A DNA stretch of 63,322 nt from Actinomadura sp. KC06 (GCF_004348735.1 NZ_SMKT01000036.1:1-63322), one strand, 5' to 3'; positions 41,563 to 50,910 are shown, numbered from the stretch's first letter. The notes: generated by a model from the sequence alone, not told the origin. A program made the numbers and translations.

Positions 41563-43205
41563 TGGCCGCCGCGACCGTGGCCGCGGCGCCGCCAAGGCAT
41601 CACCGCGGCGGCTCCCTGCGCGGAACCGCGACGCTCGTCCGGTTCACGCTGCGCCGTGACAGAGTCCGCCTTCCCGTGTGGATCGCCGCCCTGGTGCTCA
41701 GCACGGTCTCCTCGGTGTCGAGCTTCACCACCACCTACCCCTCGGCGAAGGAGCGGCAGGCCCGCGCGGAGCTCATGGACTCCCCCACCGGCGCCGCCCT
41801 CGCCGGCCCCGGCCACGGCCTGGACGGCTACACCTACGGCGCGATGATCTCGAACGAGATGCTCCTCTACGTCGCGATCTTCGCGGCCCTGATGAGCGTC
41901 CTGCTGGTCACCCGGCACACCCGCGCCGAGGAGGAGACCGGATGCGCCGAGCTGGTCCGCGCCAGCGTGGTCGGGCGACGCGCCCCGCTCACCGCCACCC
42001 TGATCGTGGTCGCCGGAGCCAACCTCCTGCTCGGCGCGCTGCTGGCCCTCGGCCTCGGTTCCAGCGGCGTGGAGTCCATCACCTGGGCCGGCTCGATCGC
42101 CTTCGCCGCGTCGGTCACCGCGGCCGGGCTGGTGTTCACCGGCGTCGCCGCCGTCACCGCCCAGGTGACCGAGCATGCCCGGGGCGCGGCCGGAATCGCC
42201 GGAGCACTGCTGGGCACCGCCTACGCCCTGCGGGCGGCCGGCGACATGAGCAACGGCGCCCTGTCCTGGCTGTCCCCGATCGGCTGGGCGCAGGCCACCC
42301 GCGCGTACGTCGACGAACGCTGGTGGCCGCTCGGCATCGCGATCGCGGTCACCGCGACGCTGATCGCCGTCGCCTACCGCCTGGCCGCCCGGCGCGACCT
42401 GGGCGCCGGGCTGGTACGGCCGCGTCCCGGACCGGCGACCGCGTCACCGCTGCTGTCCACACCCCTCGGGCTCGCGCTGCGGCTGCAGCGCGCCGCCCTG
42501 CTCTGGTGGAGCCTGGCGATGCTGATCACCGGCCTGATGTACGGGTCGCTGGTGAGCAGCGTGGAGGACATGGCCGCCGACAGCGGGACGGTCCGCGACT
42601 GGATCCAGGACGTTCCGGGCGGAAGCATCGTCGACTCATGGCTGACGATCATCGTCTCCGTCCTCGCCATGTTCGTGTCGGTCTACGCGATCCTGGCCGC
42701 CCAGCGCGCACAGAGCGAAGAGGCCGCCGGACGCGCGGAACCGGTCCTTGCCACCGGCGTGTCCCGGACCCGGTGGGCCACCGCCCACCTGACCGTCGCG
42801 CTGCTCGGCGGGGCCTTCCTTCTGCTGCTCAGCGCCCTGGGCCTGGGGGTCGCCGCGGCCACCGCGCTGGACGACCCGGGAATGATCCCGCGGCTGCTCG
42901 GCGCTGCGCTGGCCTACGTCCCGGCGATGTGGATCACCGCGGCGCTGGCGATCGCGCTGTACGGGCTGCTGCCACGGGCCATAGCACTCGCGTGGGCGGT
43001 GCTGGTGTACGCCCTGGTGGTCGGCATGCTCGGCGGGCTGTTCCAATGGCCGGACTGGATGGCCGACCTCTCCCCCTTCGGCCACGTCCCGCAACTCCCG
43101 GGCGCCGAGGTCAGCGCGTTGCCCATCGTGATCCTTCTGGCCATCGCCGCCGCCCTGATCGCGGTCGGGCTAGCCGGGTTCCGACGCCGCGACATCGCCA
43201 CCTGA
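41562..43205 (+). CDS. ABC transporter permease, antibiotic-exporter type
   Basis: About 547 residues with roughly 12 membrane helices in two halves, e.g. MISNEMLLYVAIFAALMSVL, AANLLLGALLALGLG, LTVALLGGAFLLLLSALG, IVILLAIAAALIAVGLAGF, ending in the exporter-type tail FRRRDIAT. With the preceding ATPase it forms an exporter of the polyketide/antibiotic permease kind, often used for self-resistance. No biosynthetic genes adjoin, so the substrate is unknown. GTG at 41559 directly precedes the ATG and could also start it. Confidence 0.88.
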   Translation: MAAATVAAAPPRHHRGGSLRGTATLVRFTLRRDRVRLPVWIAALVLSTVSSVSSFTTTYPSAKERQARAELMDSPTGAALAGPGHGLDGYTYGAMISNEMLLYVAIFAALMSVLLVTRHTRAEEETGCAELVRASVVGRRAPLTATLIVVAGANLLLGALLALGLGSSGVESITWAGSIAFAASVTAAGLVFTGVAAVTAQVTEHARGAAGIAGALLGTAYALRAAGDMSNGALSWLSPIGWAQATRAYVDERWWPLGIAIAVTATLIAVAYRLAARRDLGAGLVRPRPGPATASPLLSTPLGLALRLQRAALLWWSLAMLITGLMYGSLVSSVEDMAADSGTVRDWIQDVPGGSIVDSWLTIIVSVLAMFVSVYAILAAQRAQSEEAAGRAEPVLATGVSRTRWATAHLTVALLGGAFLLLLSALGLGVAAATALDDPGMIPRLLGAALAYVPAMWITAALAIALYGLLPRAIALAWAVLVYALVVGMLGGLFQWPDWMADLSPFGHVPQLPGAEVSALPIVILLAIAAALIAVGLAGFRRRDIAT

Positions 43206-43218
43206 CGCACGCCCAGCC

Positions 43219-43260
43219 CCGCGGCGTGCCGTTCAACGCCGCCCGAACGGCACGCCGCGG
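43219..43260 (+). terminator. 16-bp perfect-stem terminator
   Basis: ccgcggcgtgccgttc (43219-43234) pairs perfectly with gaacggcacgccgcgg (43245-43260) over a 10-base loop, 14 bp past the permease stop. It also faces the convergent gene at 43336 and may serve both. Confidence 0.88.
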
Positions 43261-43335
43261 CCTTCACGGCCGGGCCACTGCCACCGCGCGGGTTCGGCTC
43301 ATGGAGTTCGCCAGGTCGCCGGGCGCACCGCCGGT

Positions 43336-43818
43336 TCATGCCGTCAGTACGGTCTGGACGACGGTGGCCGCCGTTCCGATGAGCGTGAGGGCGATCGTCA
43401 GCATCGCGAGGGCTTGTTGTCTCGCCTCTACCGTCGCCGGAGGCGAAGCGTTCGTGTGCGACTCCGTGGAGGCGCGTGGAGTCCGCTCGTGCGATGCGGG
43501 CGCGGTAATCGGCCGTCCTCCCCGGTGGACGCCGAGCAGCCGCAGGAAGGCGTCTCTTTTGTAGATGTCATGCGAGGGTTCGTTCTTACATGCCATCAGC
43601 CTGCCGTATGCGCGGTTCTTACAAGGGTGGCCCCTGGTGGTTTCCACGCCGCAGAGCTTGGGTGCCGAGAACAGTTGATAATAGGACCAGCCAAGGATCG
43701 GCAGGAGCCCTACTTCCGGACGGCCCGACTGCCACGCGAACACACCCAGCAGGATGATAAAGCTCCACCAGGCCACCATCTTGTTTCGGTCCTTCTCGGC
43801 CCTCGTTAAACGCGCCAC
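43336..43818 (-). CDS. Membrane protein with Cys/His motif (160 aa)
   Basis: Starts MARLTRAEKDRNKMVAWWSF with a first membrane helix (WWSFIILLGVFAWQSG), then a Cys/His-rich cytosolic part (CGVETTRGHPCKNRAYGRLM and later ACKNEPSHD) that might bind zinc, a disordered Pro/Thr region, and a C-terminal membrane helix (LAMLTIALTLIGTAATVVQT). The CxVETxRGxPCKN pattern recurs in actinomycete small membrane proteins of unknown role. Lower GC than its neighbours around 43.5-44.1 kb suggests acquired DNA. Confidence 0.7.
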   Translation of the reverse strand: MARLTRAEKDRNKMVAWWSFIILLGVFAWQSGRPEVGLLPILGWSYYQLFSAPKLCGVETTRGHPCKNRAYGRLMACKNEPSHDIYKRDAFLRLLGVHRGGRPITAPASHERTPRASTESHTNASPPATVEARQQALAMLTIALTLIGTAATVVQTVLTA

Positions 43819-44242
43819 AAAATCCCCTTCCGCGCGGTTCGCTGCCCGACCCTAACCGGCCGCACAGCGACGGTCTGCGGATTTCTGCATACCGGGGACC
43901 GCACTTTGCAGATCACAGCCGTCTCCGTCGTGAGCCAATGCCTGCCTCACGTCGCACTAGATCTTTCGCCAGGCTGCGACGCCTTTTCGGCCTTCTCTTA
44001 TTAAAGTTACCGAAAGGCCGGTTCACTCGATCGTTGCATTGTCGGGTGGGGAGGCTCAGCAAAAGCGGCGCAGGCGACGATGTGCAGGTGACGTTGCACG
44101 CTCAGGATGTACAGGAGCGGCACGTTTTGGCAGGTCTTCCAGCCGACGATGGCGGGACGGGTTCGCCGTGCGTTTCACGTGATCAGCGAGGGTGACGCTA
44201 GGCTGTGAACGATCAAGGCGGTTGCAATCAGGGGACAGATGG
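43819..44242. other. 424-bp intergenic region, relatively AT-rich
   Basis: Between divergent membrane-protein and phosphatase genes. An 85-codon frame at 43938-44195 is open but has no visible ribosome site or domain, so I do not call it. The stretch around 43990-44040 is AT-rich for this genome (ttctcttattaaagttaccg) and likely holds a promoter. Confidence 0.4.
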
Positions 44243-45301
44243 GTGGGGCCACGGACGGATCGCGGCGAAAGGGCATTTCTCGACGCCCTCCCCTTCGCCA
44301 TGATGACGGTGGTCGCGGTCGGTGACGTGCTGGCGGGACCCAGCGTTGGCTATCTGCCGCTGTTGTCCTTGGGGCCCGCCTTCGCGAGTCTCTCCGCCCG
44401 CGTCCGCCGAACGGCCGCCGTGGGCGGGCTCGCCCTTGTGCTCTACGCCGTCCTGGCTCAATACGACAATCTGCTCGGCACCCGCAACAGCAACCTCACC
44501 TTCGTTTCGATCGTCGGGGTCGTCGCCGCCAGCATGCTGGCCACCGTCTATCGGGTGCGCCATGAACGCGAGCTGGCCGATGTTCGCACCGTCGCTCAGG
44601 TCGCCCAGCGCGTCCTGCTGCGGCCCGTACCTCGGCGTGTGGGCCCGATCCGCGCGACCGTTCGCTATGTATCGGCGGCGGCCCAGGCGACGATCGGCGG
44701 CGACCTGTACGAAGTGGTGATGACACCGAATGGCGTCCGCGTCATCGTCGGTGATGTGCAAGGCAAGGGACTGGAAGCCGTTGAGACGGCAGCGGTCGTC
44801 CTGGGCGCCTTCCGGGAAGCCGCCTACGACGAGCCCGACCTGCCCAGCGTCACCGCGCGGATCGAAAAGGCCCTGGCGCGTCACCTCACCAGCGAACAGT
44901 TCGTCACCGCGGTCCTCGCCGAGCTCCAGGGGGACGCGATCACGCTGCTGAACCGCGGTCACCCGCCGCCGCTGCTGATCCGCTCGGGCAAGACCTCCGA
45001 GACGCTGGACGCGTCGGCGCCCGCGCCGCCCCTGGGCCTGGGCAATTTCACCGCCGACCCCGACCCGGCGCACTGCCGGACGTTCGCGCCCGGTGATCAA
45101 ATCCTGTTCTACACCGACGGGGTCACCGAGGCTCGCAACAAGAAGGGCGCGTTCTACCCGTTGACCGAACGTACAGAAATCCTCGACGCCGCCGATCCCG
45201 AAGCGGCGCTCGATGAACTGCAGGCCGATCTGACCCGCTTCGTCGGCGCACCGCTCACCGACGACGCCGCCATGCTCCTGCTCCGGCACCGAACCCGGTG
45301 A
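44243..45301 (+). CDS. PP2C-type (SpoIIE/RsbU) protein serine phosphatase with membrane N-terminus
   Basis: 352 residues. N-terminal membrane helices (ALPFAMMTVVAVGDVLAG, VGGLALVLYAVLAQYD, SIVGVVAASMLATVY), then the Mn-dependent phosphatase domain: GGDLYEVVMTPNGVRVIVGD, VQGKGLEAVETAAVV, LLNRGHPPPLLIRSG, ILFYTDGVTEARN, and the final DDAAMLLLRH. Such enzymes dephosphorylate anti-anti-sigma factors. No anti-sigma partner is adjacent. I prefer the GTG at 44243 after AGGGGA. A GTG at 44192 is an alternative. Confidence 0.9.
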   Translation: MGPRTDRGERAFLDALPFAMMTVVAVGDVLAGPSVGYLPLLSLGPAFASLSARVRRTAAVGGLALVLYAVLAQYDNLLGTRNSNLTFVSIVGVVAASMLATVYRVRHERELADVRTVAQVAQRVLLRPVPRRVGPIRATVRYVSAAAQATIGGDLYEVVMTPNGVRVIVGDVQGKGLEAVETAAVVLGAFREAAYDEPDLPSVTARIEKALARHLTSEQFVTAVLAELQGDAITLLNRGHPPPLLIRSGKTSETLDASAPAPPLGLGNFTADPDPAHCRTFAPGDQILFYTDGVTEARNKKGAFYPLTERTEILDAADPEAALDELQADLTRFVGAPLTDDAAMLLLRHRTR

Positions 45302-45408
45302 CCCGCGCCGCTCTCCCCAAGCGCCTCGGGCCGGCGAGCCGAGATCACGTCGAGGCCGCAGACGCGGCCGGGTTCCGCTCGGCCGTCCTGATCCGCTAAC
45401 TGGCCGCA

Positions 45409-45680
45409 GCCGGGTTCCTGGTGCTGGCGACAAGGGCTACGTCGGCCCTTGCCCGCACGCCCTACAAGGGCAAGGACAAGCCCCGAGCCGCTCAAGGACG
45501 CTAACCGCTCCCGCGCCAAGCTCCGCGGCCCCCGGCGAGCGCGCGAACGCGCAGCTCAAGAGCAGGAAGATCCTGACCAAGCTACGTTGCTGCCCGCACC
45601 AGGCCGGTCACCTGGCCAAGGCCATCCACGTCCTCCAAAACCGCGAGCTCAACGTCGTCGGCGACCAGCGCGAGCGCCAG
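45409..45680 (+). pseudogene. Broken IS5/DDE_4-type transposase C-terminus
   Basis: Reading across two or more frames gives the end of an IS5-family transposase: LVLA-DKGYVG, then RTPYKGKDKPEPLKDANRSR AKLRGP, then ERANAQLK, ILTKLRCCPHQAGHLAKAIH and VLQNRE. The catalytic C-terminal Glu region (ERANAQLK) is recognisable, but single-base losses (e.g. near 45428 and 45532) break the frame, and the first two thirds of the gene are missing. No inverted repeats are found. A dead IS fragment between the phosphatase and methyltransferase genes. Confidence 0.82.
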
Positions 45681-45748
45681 GCCCAGGCACGGTGGACCAG
45701 TGCGTCGTAGCCGGCCACCGAGCGGCCGGTTCGTGGCAGAGTGGCGGG

Positions 45749-46483
45749 ATGCCTGGCGCGCGGTACGGGATGGATGCGCCCTACGGGTTCGGCTTCGTGG
45801 GCCTGGTCGTACTGGGGTTCTGGGTGACCGGGCTGGTGATGGCGGTCACCGCCGGTCTGGCCGCCGCGCTACCCGCACTGGTCTCCGGCACCCTGCTGGC
45901 GGGATGCCTGGCCTTGAGCCTGCACGCCACGCTGCGTGGCAAGTTCCTGGTCTGGCGGGACGTTCTGGACGAGCTGGACCTGCGTGGCGACGAACGGCTG
46001 CTCGACCTCGGCTGCGGACGCGGCGCCGTCCTGTTGGCCGCCGCCCGGCGCCTCCCGCAGGGCCGGGCGGTCGGCGTGGACCTGTGGCGCGGACGGGACC
46101 AGTCCGGCAACACCCCGGCGGCGACCCTGCGCAACGCCCGCGCCGAAGGCGTCGCCGACCGCGTCCACGTGCAAGGGGGTGACCTGCGCAGACTTCCGTA
46201 CGCTGAGGCAAGCTTCGACCTGGTCGTGTCCAGCCTGACGGTGCACACCATCTTCGGCGCGGACGCCCGTGCCCAAGCGATCGCCGAGGCGTACCGGGTG
46301 CTGCGGCCGGGCGGCCGCCTGCTGATCGCCGACCTGGCGCGGACCCCTCGCGAGTACGCCGCGGTGCTGGCGCGGCTGAACGCCCAGGACATCCGCGTGC
46401 GCGGCCTCGGCTGGCGCGCGTGGTGGGGCAGCCCGTGGGTCCCGACCCGCCTGCTCACCGCCCGCAAACCAGCCACCCCCTGA
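45749..46483 (+). CDS. Membrane-anchored class I SAM-dependent methyltransferase
   Basis: 244 residues. Two N-terminal membrane helices (FGFVGLVVLGFWVTGLVMAV and ALPALVSGTLLAGCLALSL) precede a class I methyltransferase domain: motif I LLDLGCGRGAVLLAAARRLP, acidic VGVDLWRG, motif II-like FDLVVSSLTVHTI, motif III VLRPGGRLLIADLA. The substrate is unknown. The membrane anchor points to a lipid, quinone or membrane-protein target. The reading frame merges upstream with the transposase relic, but ATG 45749 after GTGGCGG begins the true protein. Confidence 0.85.
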   Translation: MPGARYGMDAPYGFGFVGLVVLGFWVTGLVMAVTAGLAAALPALVSGTLLAGCLALSLHATLRGKFLVWRDVLDELDLRGDERLLDLGCGRGAVLLAAARRLPQGRAVGVDLWRGRDQSGNTPAATLRNARAEGVADRVHVQGGDLRRLPYAEASFDLVVSSLTVHTIFGADARAQAIAEAYRVLRPGGRLLIADLARTPREYAAVLARLNAQDIRVRGLGWRAWWGSPWVPTRLLTARKPATP

Positions 46484-46669
46484 ACACACCTTCCGCATCG
46501 TCGGCCTTAGTCCTGGGTTCGAGAGTCCGACGACCGCAGTACCACGGGTGTACGTAGCGCCCACGCACACCAATGCGGCCGGATCGGGTTTACCTACTTT
46601 GGTCACCTGCAGATCCCGGGCTCGGCCAGTTCACCGAGTACATGCGGGAGAAGGAGGGGTCTGGGTCGA

Positions 46670-47218
46670 TTAGTAGAGCCATCGGTCTAGCGTGGCGGGC
46701 CAGAAGTGGGTTTGGTGGTTGCCGTCGGCGAAGGCGGGTGGGTCGAGCTTTCTGATCTGGTCTAGGAGGTCGGCGAGTTCCGCCAATGCTTCCTCTTCGG
46801 CCTGGTCGTCTTCGTCCCAGTGGCTGAGGGCGGTGGAGGCGGCCAGGTGGCTGCCGACCAGGTGTAGCGAGCGCAGCCAGTGGTTGATTGTTGAGTTGAC
46901 GAATTTTGTGCTGCCGTCCGACGAGACTGCTTGTAGCACCTTGCCGCTCTCCGGCACGGCGGCGTACTCCCAGCCCAGGTCGGATGACTCGTCGCCGACG
47001 CGTGCCAACCTGTAGGTCGTCGGCTCCGCGTTGAACGAGACCGCGTCCACCAGGTCGGCGATCAGCGGTATGCCGCAGGAGACCAGGGCCGCCTTTTGTG
47101 GTTTGGGAAGCCGCCAGGTCGCCACGTCGGATTCGGCGGCACGTACTACTCGTCCGGCACCAGCCCAGGAGATGACCGCTTCGAATGCAGGAGGGGCCGG
47201 GAGTTCATCAGAAGGCAC
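46670..47218 (-). CDS. SUKH-family-like immunity protein, orphan
   Basis: 182 residues. Order of elements fits SUKH-4: an N-terminal polar helix, the loop SCGIPLIADLVDAVSFN where family members have xGLP, beta strands (YRLARVG, YAAVPESGKVLQAVS), then STKFVNSTINHWLRSLHLVG, where the FVNSS signature normally lies, followed by acidic helices (EDDQAEEEALAELADLLDQI). SUKH proteins neutralise secreted or contact-dependent toxins. No toxin gene is nearby. ATG at 47218. Confidence 0.65.
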   Translation of the reverse strand: MPSDELPAPPAFEAVISWAGAGRVVRAAESDVATWRLPKPQKAALVSCGIPLIADLVDAVSFNAEPTTYRLARVGDESSDLGWEYAAVPESGKVLQAVSSDGSTKFVNSTINHWLRSLHLVGSHLAASTALSHWDEDDQAEEEALAELADLLDQIRKLDPPAFADGNHQTHFWPATLDRWLY

Positions 47219-47263
47219 GCCGCTGAGGCTATCCAGATAGGGGGTCTCTGGGTTCGGCGCTTG

Positions 47264-47914
47264 TCAGTCGTGGGTGATGGAGAAGCCCAGGGTTACCGCG
47301 GCGGACACCACAACGTGTCCGGGTGCCAGGTCCTGGGCCGAGGCCGCGCCGCCCGAGCCGTGCCCGCGATACCGCTCGAATCCGACCTGCTCGGGGTCGA
47401 CGTCATCGATGTGCACAAGGGCGCCGAGTCGCACGCCGGCGGCCTCGGCGTACAGTTCGGCTTTGCGCCGGGCCGCGCCGACCGCCTGGCGGCGGGCCTC
47501 GGCTCGCAGTTCGCCCTTGCCGGAGACGTCGAAGTCGACGCCCTCGATCTCGTTGGCGCCCGCGGCGACCAGATCGACCAGCAGGGATTGGACGTCGTCC
47601 AGATTTCCAGACTCGACGGCGAATGAGGCCTGGCACTCGTACCCGAGGAACTTGCGCTCCGATCCGCCGTAGCTCCACGAACTCTTCAGGCCGAGCCGCG
47701 AATGCTGGACGGCGGCGTCCGATATCCCGTGCCGCCGCAACGTCTGCCGCACCGCTTGCACGGCGTCGCTGGCCGCGGCGAACGCCTGCGAGGGCGTCTG
47801 CTCGACCCGGATCACCTTGAACCTGGCCCGCACCAGGTCGGGCATCGCCTTCACACTTGACGCGCCATACGCGGCCACGCCCCACGGCCTTTTGATCATC
47901 TGCATGCCGATCAT
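47264..47914 (-). CDS. SIMPL (DUF541) domain protein
   Basis: 216 residues, no signal peptide. Begins with strands VAAYGASSVKAMPDLVRARF, then helices (AFAAASDAVQAVRQTLRRHG) and LGYECQASFAVESGNLDDVQ, AEARRQAVGAARRKAELYAE, which are the repeated alpha/beta units of SIMPL proteins. The C-terminus ends in VVVSAAVTLGFSI as in the family. Function of cytosolic SIMPL proteins is unclear. Confidence 0.8.
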   Translation of the reverse strand: MIGMQMIKRPWGVAAYGASSVKAMPDLVRARFKVIRVEQTPSQAFAAASDAVQAVRQTLRRHGISDAAVQHSRLGLKSSWSYGGSERKFLGYECQASFAVESGNLDDVQSLLVDLVAAGANEIEGVDFDVSGKGELRAEARRQAVGAARRKAELYAEAAGVRLGALVHIDDVDPEQVGFERYRGHGSGGAASAQDLAPGHVVVSAAVTLGFSITHD

Positions 47915-48068
47915 TCAAACCGATCTCGGGCCCGCGCATGGTCGAAAGCTCTGAGCCGCAGCAGCCGCACCTTCCTGGCATCCACGTCGCCTCCTCGGTC
48001 TCTGACCGAGCGACGATTCCTTTTCGGACGTCGGTGGTCTGCATTGGCGAGGGAAAGGGGACGTGATC

Positions 48069-48956
48069 ATGCCGAGTGAGCAGTCTGAAGCAGTCAAGAG
48101 GCACTGGGCGGCGCTGCGCCTGGCAGGACCGCAGGACGCCGAGGTCGCCGACGACGCGTGGGGCGGTCTGACGGCCGAGCCGCGCCAGGTCGACTACATC
48201 GAGACCGACGCGGGCGGTGTGCCCGCGATGTGGGCGGTGCCGAAGCGGAGCAGCGAGCAGCACGTGCTGCTGTGCATTCATGGCGGCGGGTTCGTGGGCG
48301 GGTCGAAGTACTCGCACCGCAAGATGTTCGGCCATCTCGCCAAGGCGACCGGGGCGCGGGCATTGATCTTCGATTACCGCCTCGCGCCGGGGCACGTCCA
48401 TCCGGCGCAGGTCGATGACGCCACCGCCGTCTACCGGTGGCTGCTAGGCGAGGGGATCAGCGCCGAGCGGGTCGCGTTCGCCGGGGATTCCTGCGGTGGC
48501 GGGCTTTCGATCACCACGCAGTTGCGGGCCCGGGAGCAGGGGTTGCCGCTTCCGGCCGCCGCGCTGCCGTTCTCGCCCTGGGTGGACATGGAGGCCGTCG
48601 GCGAGTCGTACGAGACCAACCGGCAGAAGGACGCCTTCTTCACCAGGGACGGCGTGCGCGAGCTGGCGGGCGCCTTCCTCGGCGAAGGCGGCGATCCTCG
48701 CGATCCGATGGCCAACCCGCTGTACGCCGATCTGTCCGGGCTCGGGCCGATCTACATCCAGACCGCCGGGGACGAGGTACTGCTGGACGACGCGCGGCGC
48801 CTGGACGAGCACGCCCGCAAGGCCGGAGTCGACGTCCGGCTCGACGTCTTCCCCGGCATGCAGCACACCTTCCAGATGGCCGCCGGACGGGCGCCGGAGG
48901 CGGACGACGCGATCCGCCGCATGGCGGACTGGGTACGTCCAAGGCTCGGACTTTGA
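48069..48956 (+). CDS. HSL/bHSL-family alpha/beta-hydrolase (esterase)
   Basis: 295 residues. Oxyanion-hole motif HGGGFVGGS, nucleophile elbow GDSCGGG (Ser in GDSxGG), then an Asp (AGDEVLLDD) and His (GMQHTFQMAAG) completing the triad. This is the hormone-sensitive lipase group of carboxylesterases. ATG at 48069 has AAAGGGG at good distance. GTG at 48063 is possible. The ECF sigma gene follows after 20 bp, so the two may be co-expressed. Confidence 0.92.
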   Translation: MPSEQSEAVKRHWAALRLAGPQDAEVADDAWGGLTAEPRQVDYIETDAGGVPAMWAVPKRSSEQHVLLCIHGGGFVGGSKYSHRKMFGHLAKATGARALIFDYRLAPGHVHPAQVDDATAVYRWLLGEGISAERVAFAGDSCGGGLSITTQLRAREQGLPLPAAALPFSPWVDMEAVGESYETNRQKDAFFTRDGVRELAGAFLGEGGDPRDPMANPLYADLSGLGPIYIQTAGDEVLLDDARRLDEHARKAGVDVRLDVFPGMQHTFQMAAGRAPEADDAIRRMADWVRPRLGL

Positions 48957-48976
48957 CGATCGACAAGGAGGGCGCG

Positions 48977-49951
48977 GTGCCCGAGGCCGGTGAGTTCGCC
49001 CAGCGTGCCGAGCCGTTCAGGCGCGAGCTGCTGGCGCATTGCTACCGGCTGCTCGGGTCGGCGGACGAGGCCGAGGACCTCGTCCAGGAGACCTATCTGC
49101 GGGCGTGGCGCTCCTACGGCGCGTTCGAGGGACGGTCGTCACTGCGGGTCTGGCTGTACCGGATCGCGACCAACGCCTGCCTGACCGCCTTGAAGAACCG
49201 TGGTCGGCGGGCGTTGCCGTCCGGTCTGGGCGGTCCGGCGGGTGACCCGGAGGTCCCGCCCGGACCCGCCGGGTCCGATGTGGCATGGCTGCAGCCGTTC
49301 CCGGACGCGCCGGTGGCGCCGGAGTCGCGGGACCCGGCGACCATCGTCGCCTCTCGTGAGGGGCTGCGGCTGGCGCTGATCGCCAGCCTGCAGTATCTGC
49401 CGCCACGGCAGCGGGCGGTGTTCATCCTGCGCGAGGTCCTCGCCTTCCCGGCCGCCGAGGTCGCGGACATGCTCGGCACCACCGTCACGGCGGTCAAGAG
49501 CACGTTGCAGCGGGCCCGTGCCCGCCTTGACGAGGTGGACCCGGAGCGGACGCGGATCAGCGAGCCCACAGAGCCGCGGACGCGGGCGCTGCTCGACCAG
49601 TACGTCGCCGGTTTCGAGAACGCCGACACGGCGGCGCTGGAGCGGGCGCTGCGCACGGACGCGGCGATCGAGCTGGTCGGCACCCGCACCTGGTTCTCGG
49701 GACGCGCGACCTGCCTGCGCTTCCTCACCCGGGTGATCGGCTCGCCCGGGGACTGGCGGATGATCCCGACCGTCGCGAACGGACAGCCCGCCGCGGCCGC
49801 CTACCGGCGCGATGAGGACGGCGTGCACCGCGCGTTCGGGCTCGGCGTCCTCACCGTGACGGACGAGGGCATCGCGCGCATCCTCGTCTTCGGCGGCGGC
49901 CCGGACCTGGTCGGCGGGTTCGGGCTTCCGCCCGTCCATCCCGGCCCTTGA
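48977..49951 (+). CDS. ECF RNA polymerase sigma factor with C-terminal SnoaL-like domain
   Basis: 324 residues. Region 2 (AHCYRLLGSADEAEDLVQET, YLRAWRSYGAFEGRSSLRVW, LYRIATNACLTALKNR), region 4 (SLQYLPPRQRAVFILREVLA, EVADMLGTTVTAVKSTLQRA), and a fused ~120-residue NTF2/SnoaL-type domain (LDQYVAGFENADTAALERAL) that replaces an anti-sigma factor in these SigG/ECF56-like proteins. GTG start after AAGGAGG. Likely senses a small ligand through its C-terminal domain. Confidence 0.92.
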   Translation: MPEAGEFAQRAEPFRRELLAHCYRLLGSADEAEDLVQETYLRAWRSYGAFEGRSSLRVWLYRIATNACLTALKNRGRRALPSGLGGPAGDPEVPPGPAGSDVAWLQPFPDAPVAPESRDPATIVASREGLRLALIASLQYLPPRQRAVFILREVLAFPAAEVADMLGTTVTAVKSTLQRARARLDEVDPERTRISEPTEPRTRALLDQYVAGFENADTAALERALRTDAAIELVGTRTWFSGRATCLRFLTRVIGSPGDWRMIPTVANGQPAAAAYRRDEDGVHRAFGLGVLTVTDEGIARILVFGGGPDLVGGFGLPPVHPGP

Positions 49952-49960
49952 GGCGTCGTG

Positions 49961-50794
49961 TCACGGCTTGCGGACGATGCCGCCGTATTCGCGGAAGTCC
50001 CGGTTGAGTTTGGACGCGCCCAGAAAGTGCTCGACCTCGACGGGGGCGGGGGCCAACGGCGGCTGGTCGGGGTCGGGGCGCCAGTCGCCGACGTCGACCA
50101 GGCCGGGGGAGACGGGGACGAGGCCGTCCAGGAGGGCGTCGACCTCGGCGCGGGAGCGGGTCTGCCAGGGGATTCCGGCGCCGGTCATGCGGGCCTGCAG
50201 GTCGGCGCCGCGGGCGGTGTTCTCGGTGACGGCCTGGGAGAACGCCAGGTGGCTGCCGGGGGCGGCGCGGTCGAGGATGGTGCGCAGGACGCGGCGCGGA
50301 TCGTCGGCGTCGGGCAGGTGGTGGCCGACGGAGAGGAACAGGACCGCCACCGGCTCGCTGAAGTCGATGAGGCGGCGCGTGTCGTCGTGGTTCAGGATCG
50401 TGTCCTGGTCGCGCATGTCGGCGGTGATGACGGTCGTGGAGCCGTCCCCGGCCAGCAGGGCGCGGGCGTGGATCAGGACGATGGGATCGATGTCGACGTA
50501 GACGACGCGGGCGTCCGGGGCGAACTGCTGCGCGACCTGGTGGACGTTGTTGTCGGTCGGCAGGCCGCAGCCCATGTCGATGAACTGCCGGATTCCCGCG
50601 TCCCGGACGAGGTAGCGGACGGCGCGGTAGAGGAACTGCCGGTTCGCCCTGGTGATGTCCAGGCCCTCGGGGAAGTCGGGCAGGTGGGCCAGGGCGAACT
50701 GCCGGTCGATCTCGTAGTTGTCCTTGCCGCCGAGATACCAGCCGTAGACGCGTGCGGAGGTGGGGATGTCGTCCGGGATTTCGTCGTAGGTCAC
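49961..50794 (-). CDS. SAM-dependent methyltransferase, DUF574 family
   Basis: About 277 residues. Actinomycete-specific fold: SARVYGWYLGGKDNYEIDRQ near the start, ANRQFLYRAVRYLVRDAGIR, motif I QFIDMGCGLPTDNNVHQVAQ, VVYVDIDPIVLIHARALLAG, VLFLSVGHHLPDADDPRRVL. Expanded in Streptomyces relatives, substrate unknown. GTG at 50794 has GGGAG six bases upstream. GTG at 50836 would add 14 residues. Confidence 0.9.
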   Translation of the reverse strand: MTYDEIPDDIPTSARVYGWYLGGKDNYEIDRQFALAHLPDFPEGLDITRANRQFLYRAVRYLVRDAGIRQFIDMGCGLPTDNNVHQVAQQFAPDARVVYVDIDPIVLIHARALLAGDGSTTVITADMRDQDTILNHDDTRRLIDFSEPVAVLFLSVGHHLPDADDPRRVLRTILDRAAPGSHLAFSQAVTENTARGADLQARMTGAGIPWQTRSRAEVDALLDGLVPVSPGLVDVGDWRPDPDQPPLAPAPVEVEHFLGASKLNRDFREYGGIVRKP

Positions 50795-50910
50795 GCTGCG
50801 CTCCCGTACGGAGAAGTCCTCTTGTCCGGGGCTCACCGTAACCGCACGTCCGGTGGAGGGGGGCGCCGTGTCCAAGATCGGCCGCCGGGGTCCGTGCGGT
50901 GTTCGAACAG

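Noticed and set aside
43938..44195. 85-codon frame before the phosphatase
   Set aside because: No ribosome site, no domain, and located in a likely promoter region.
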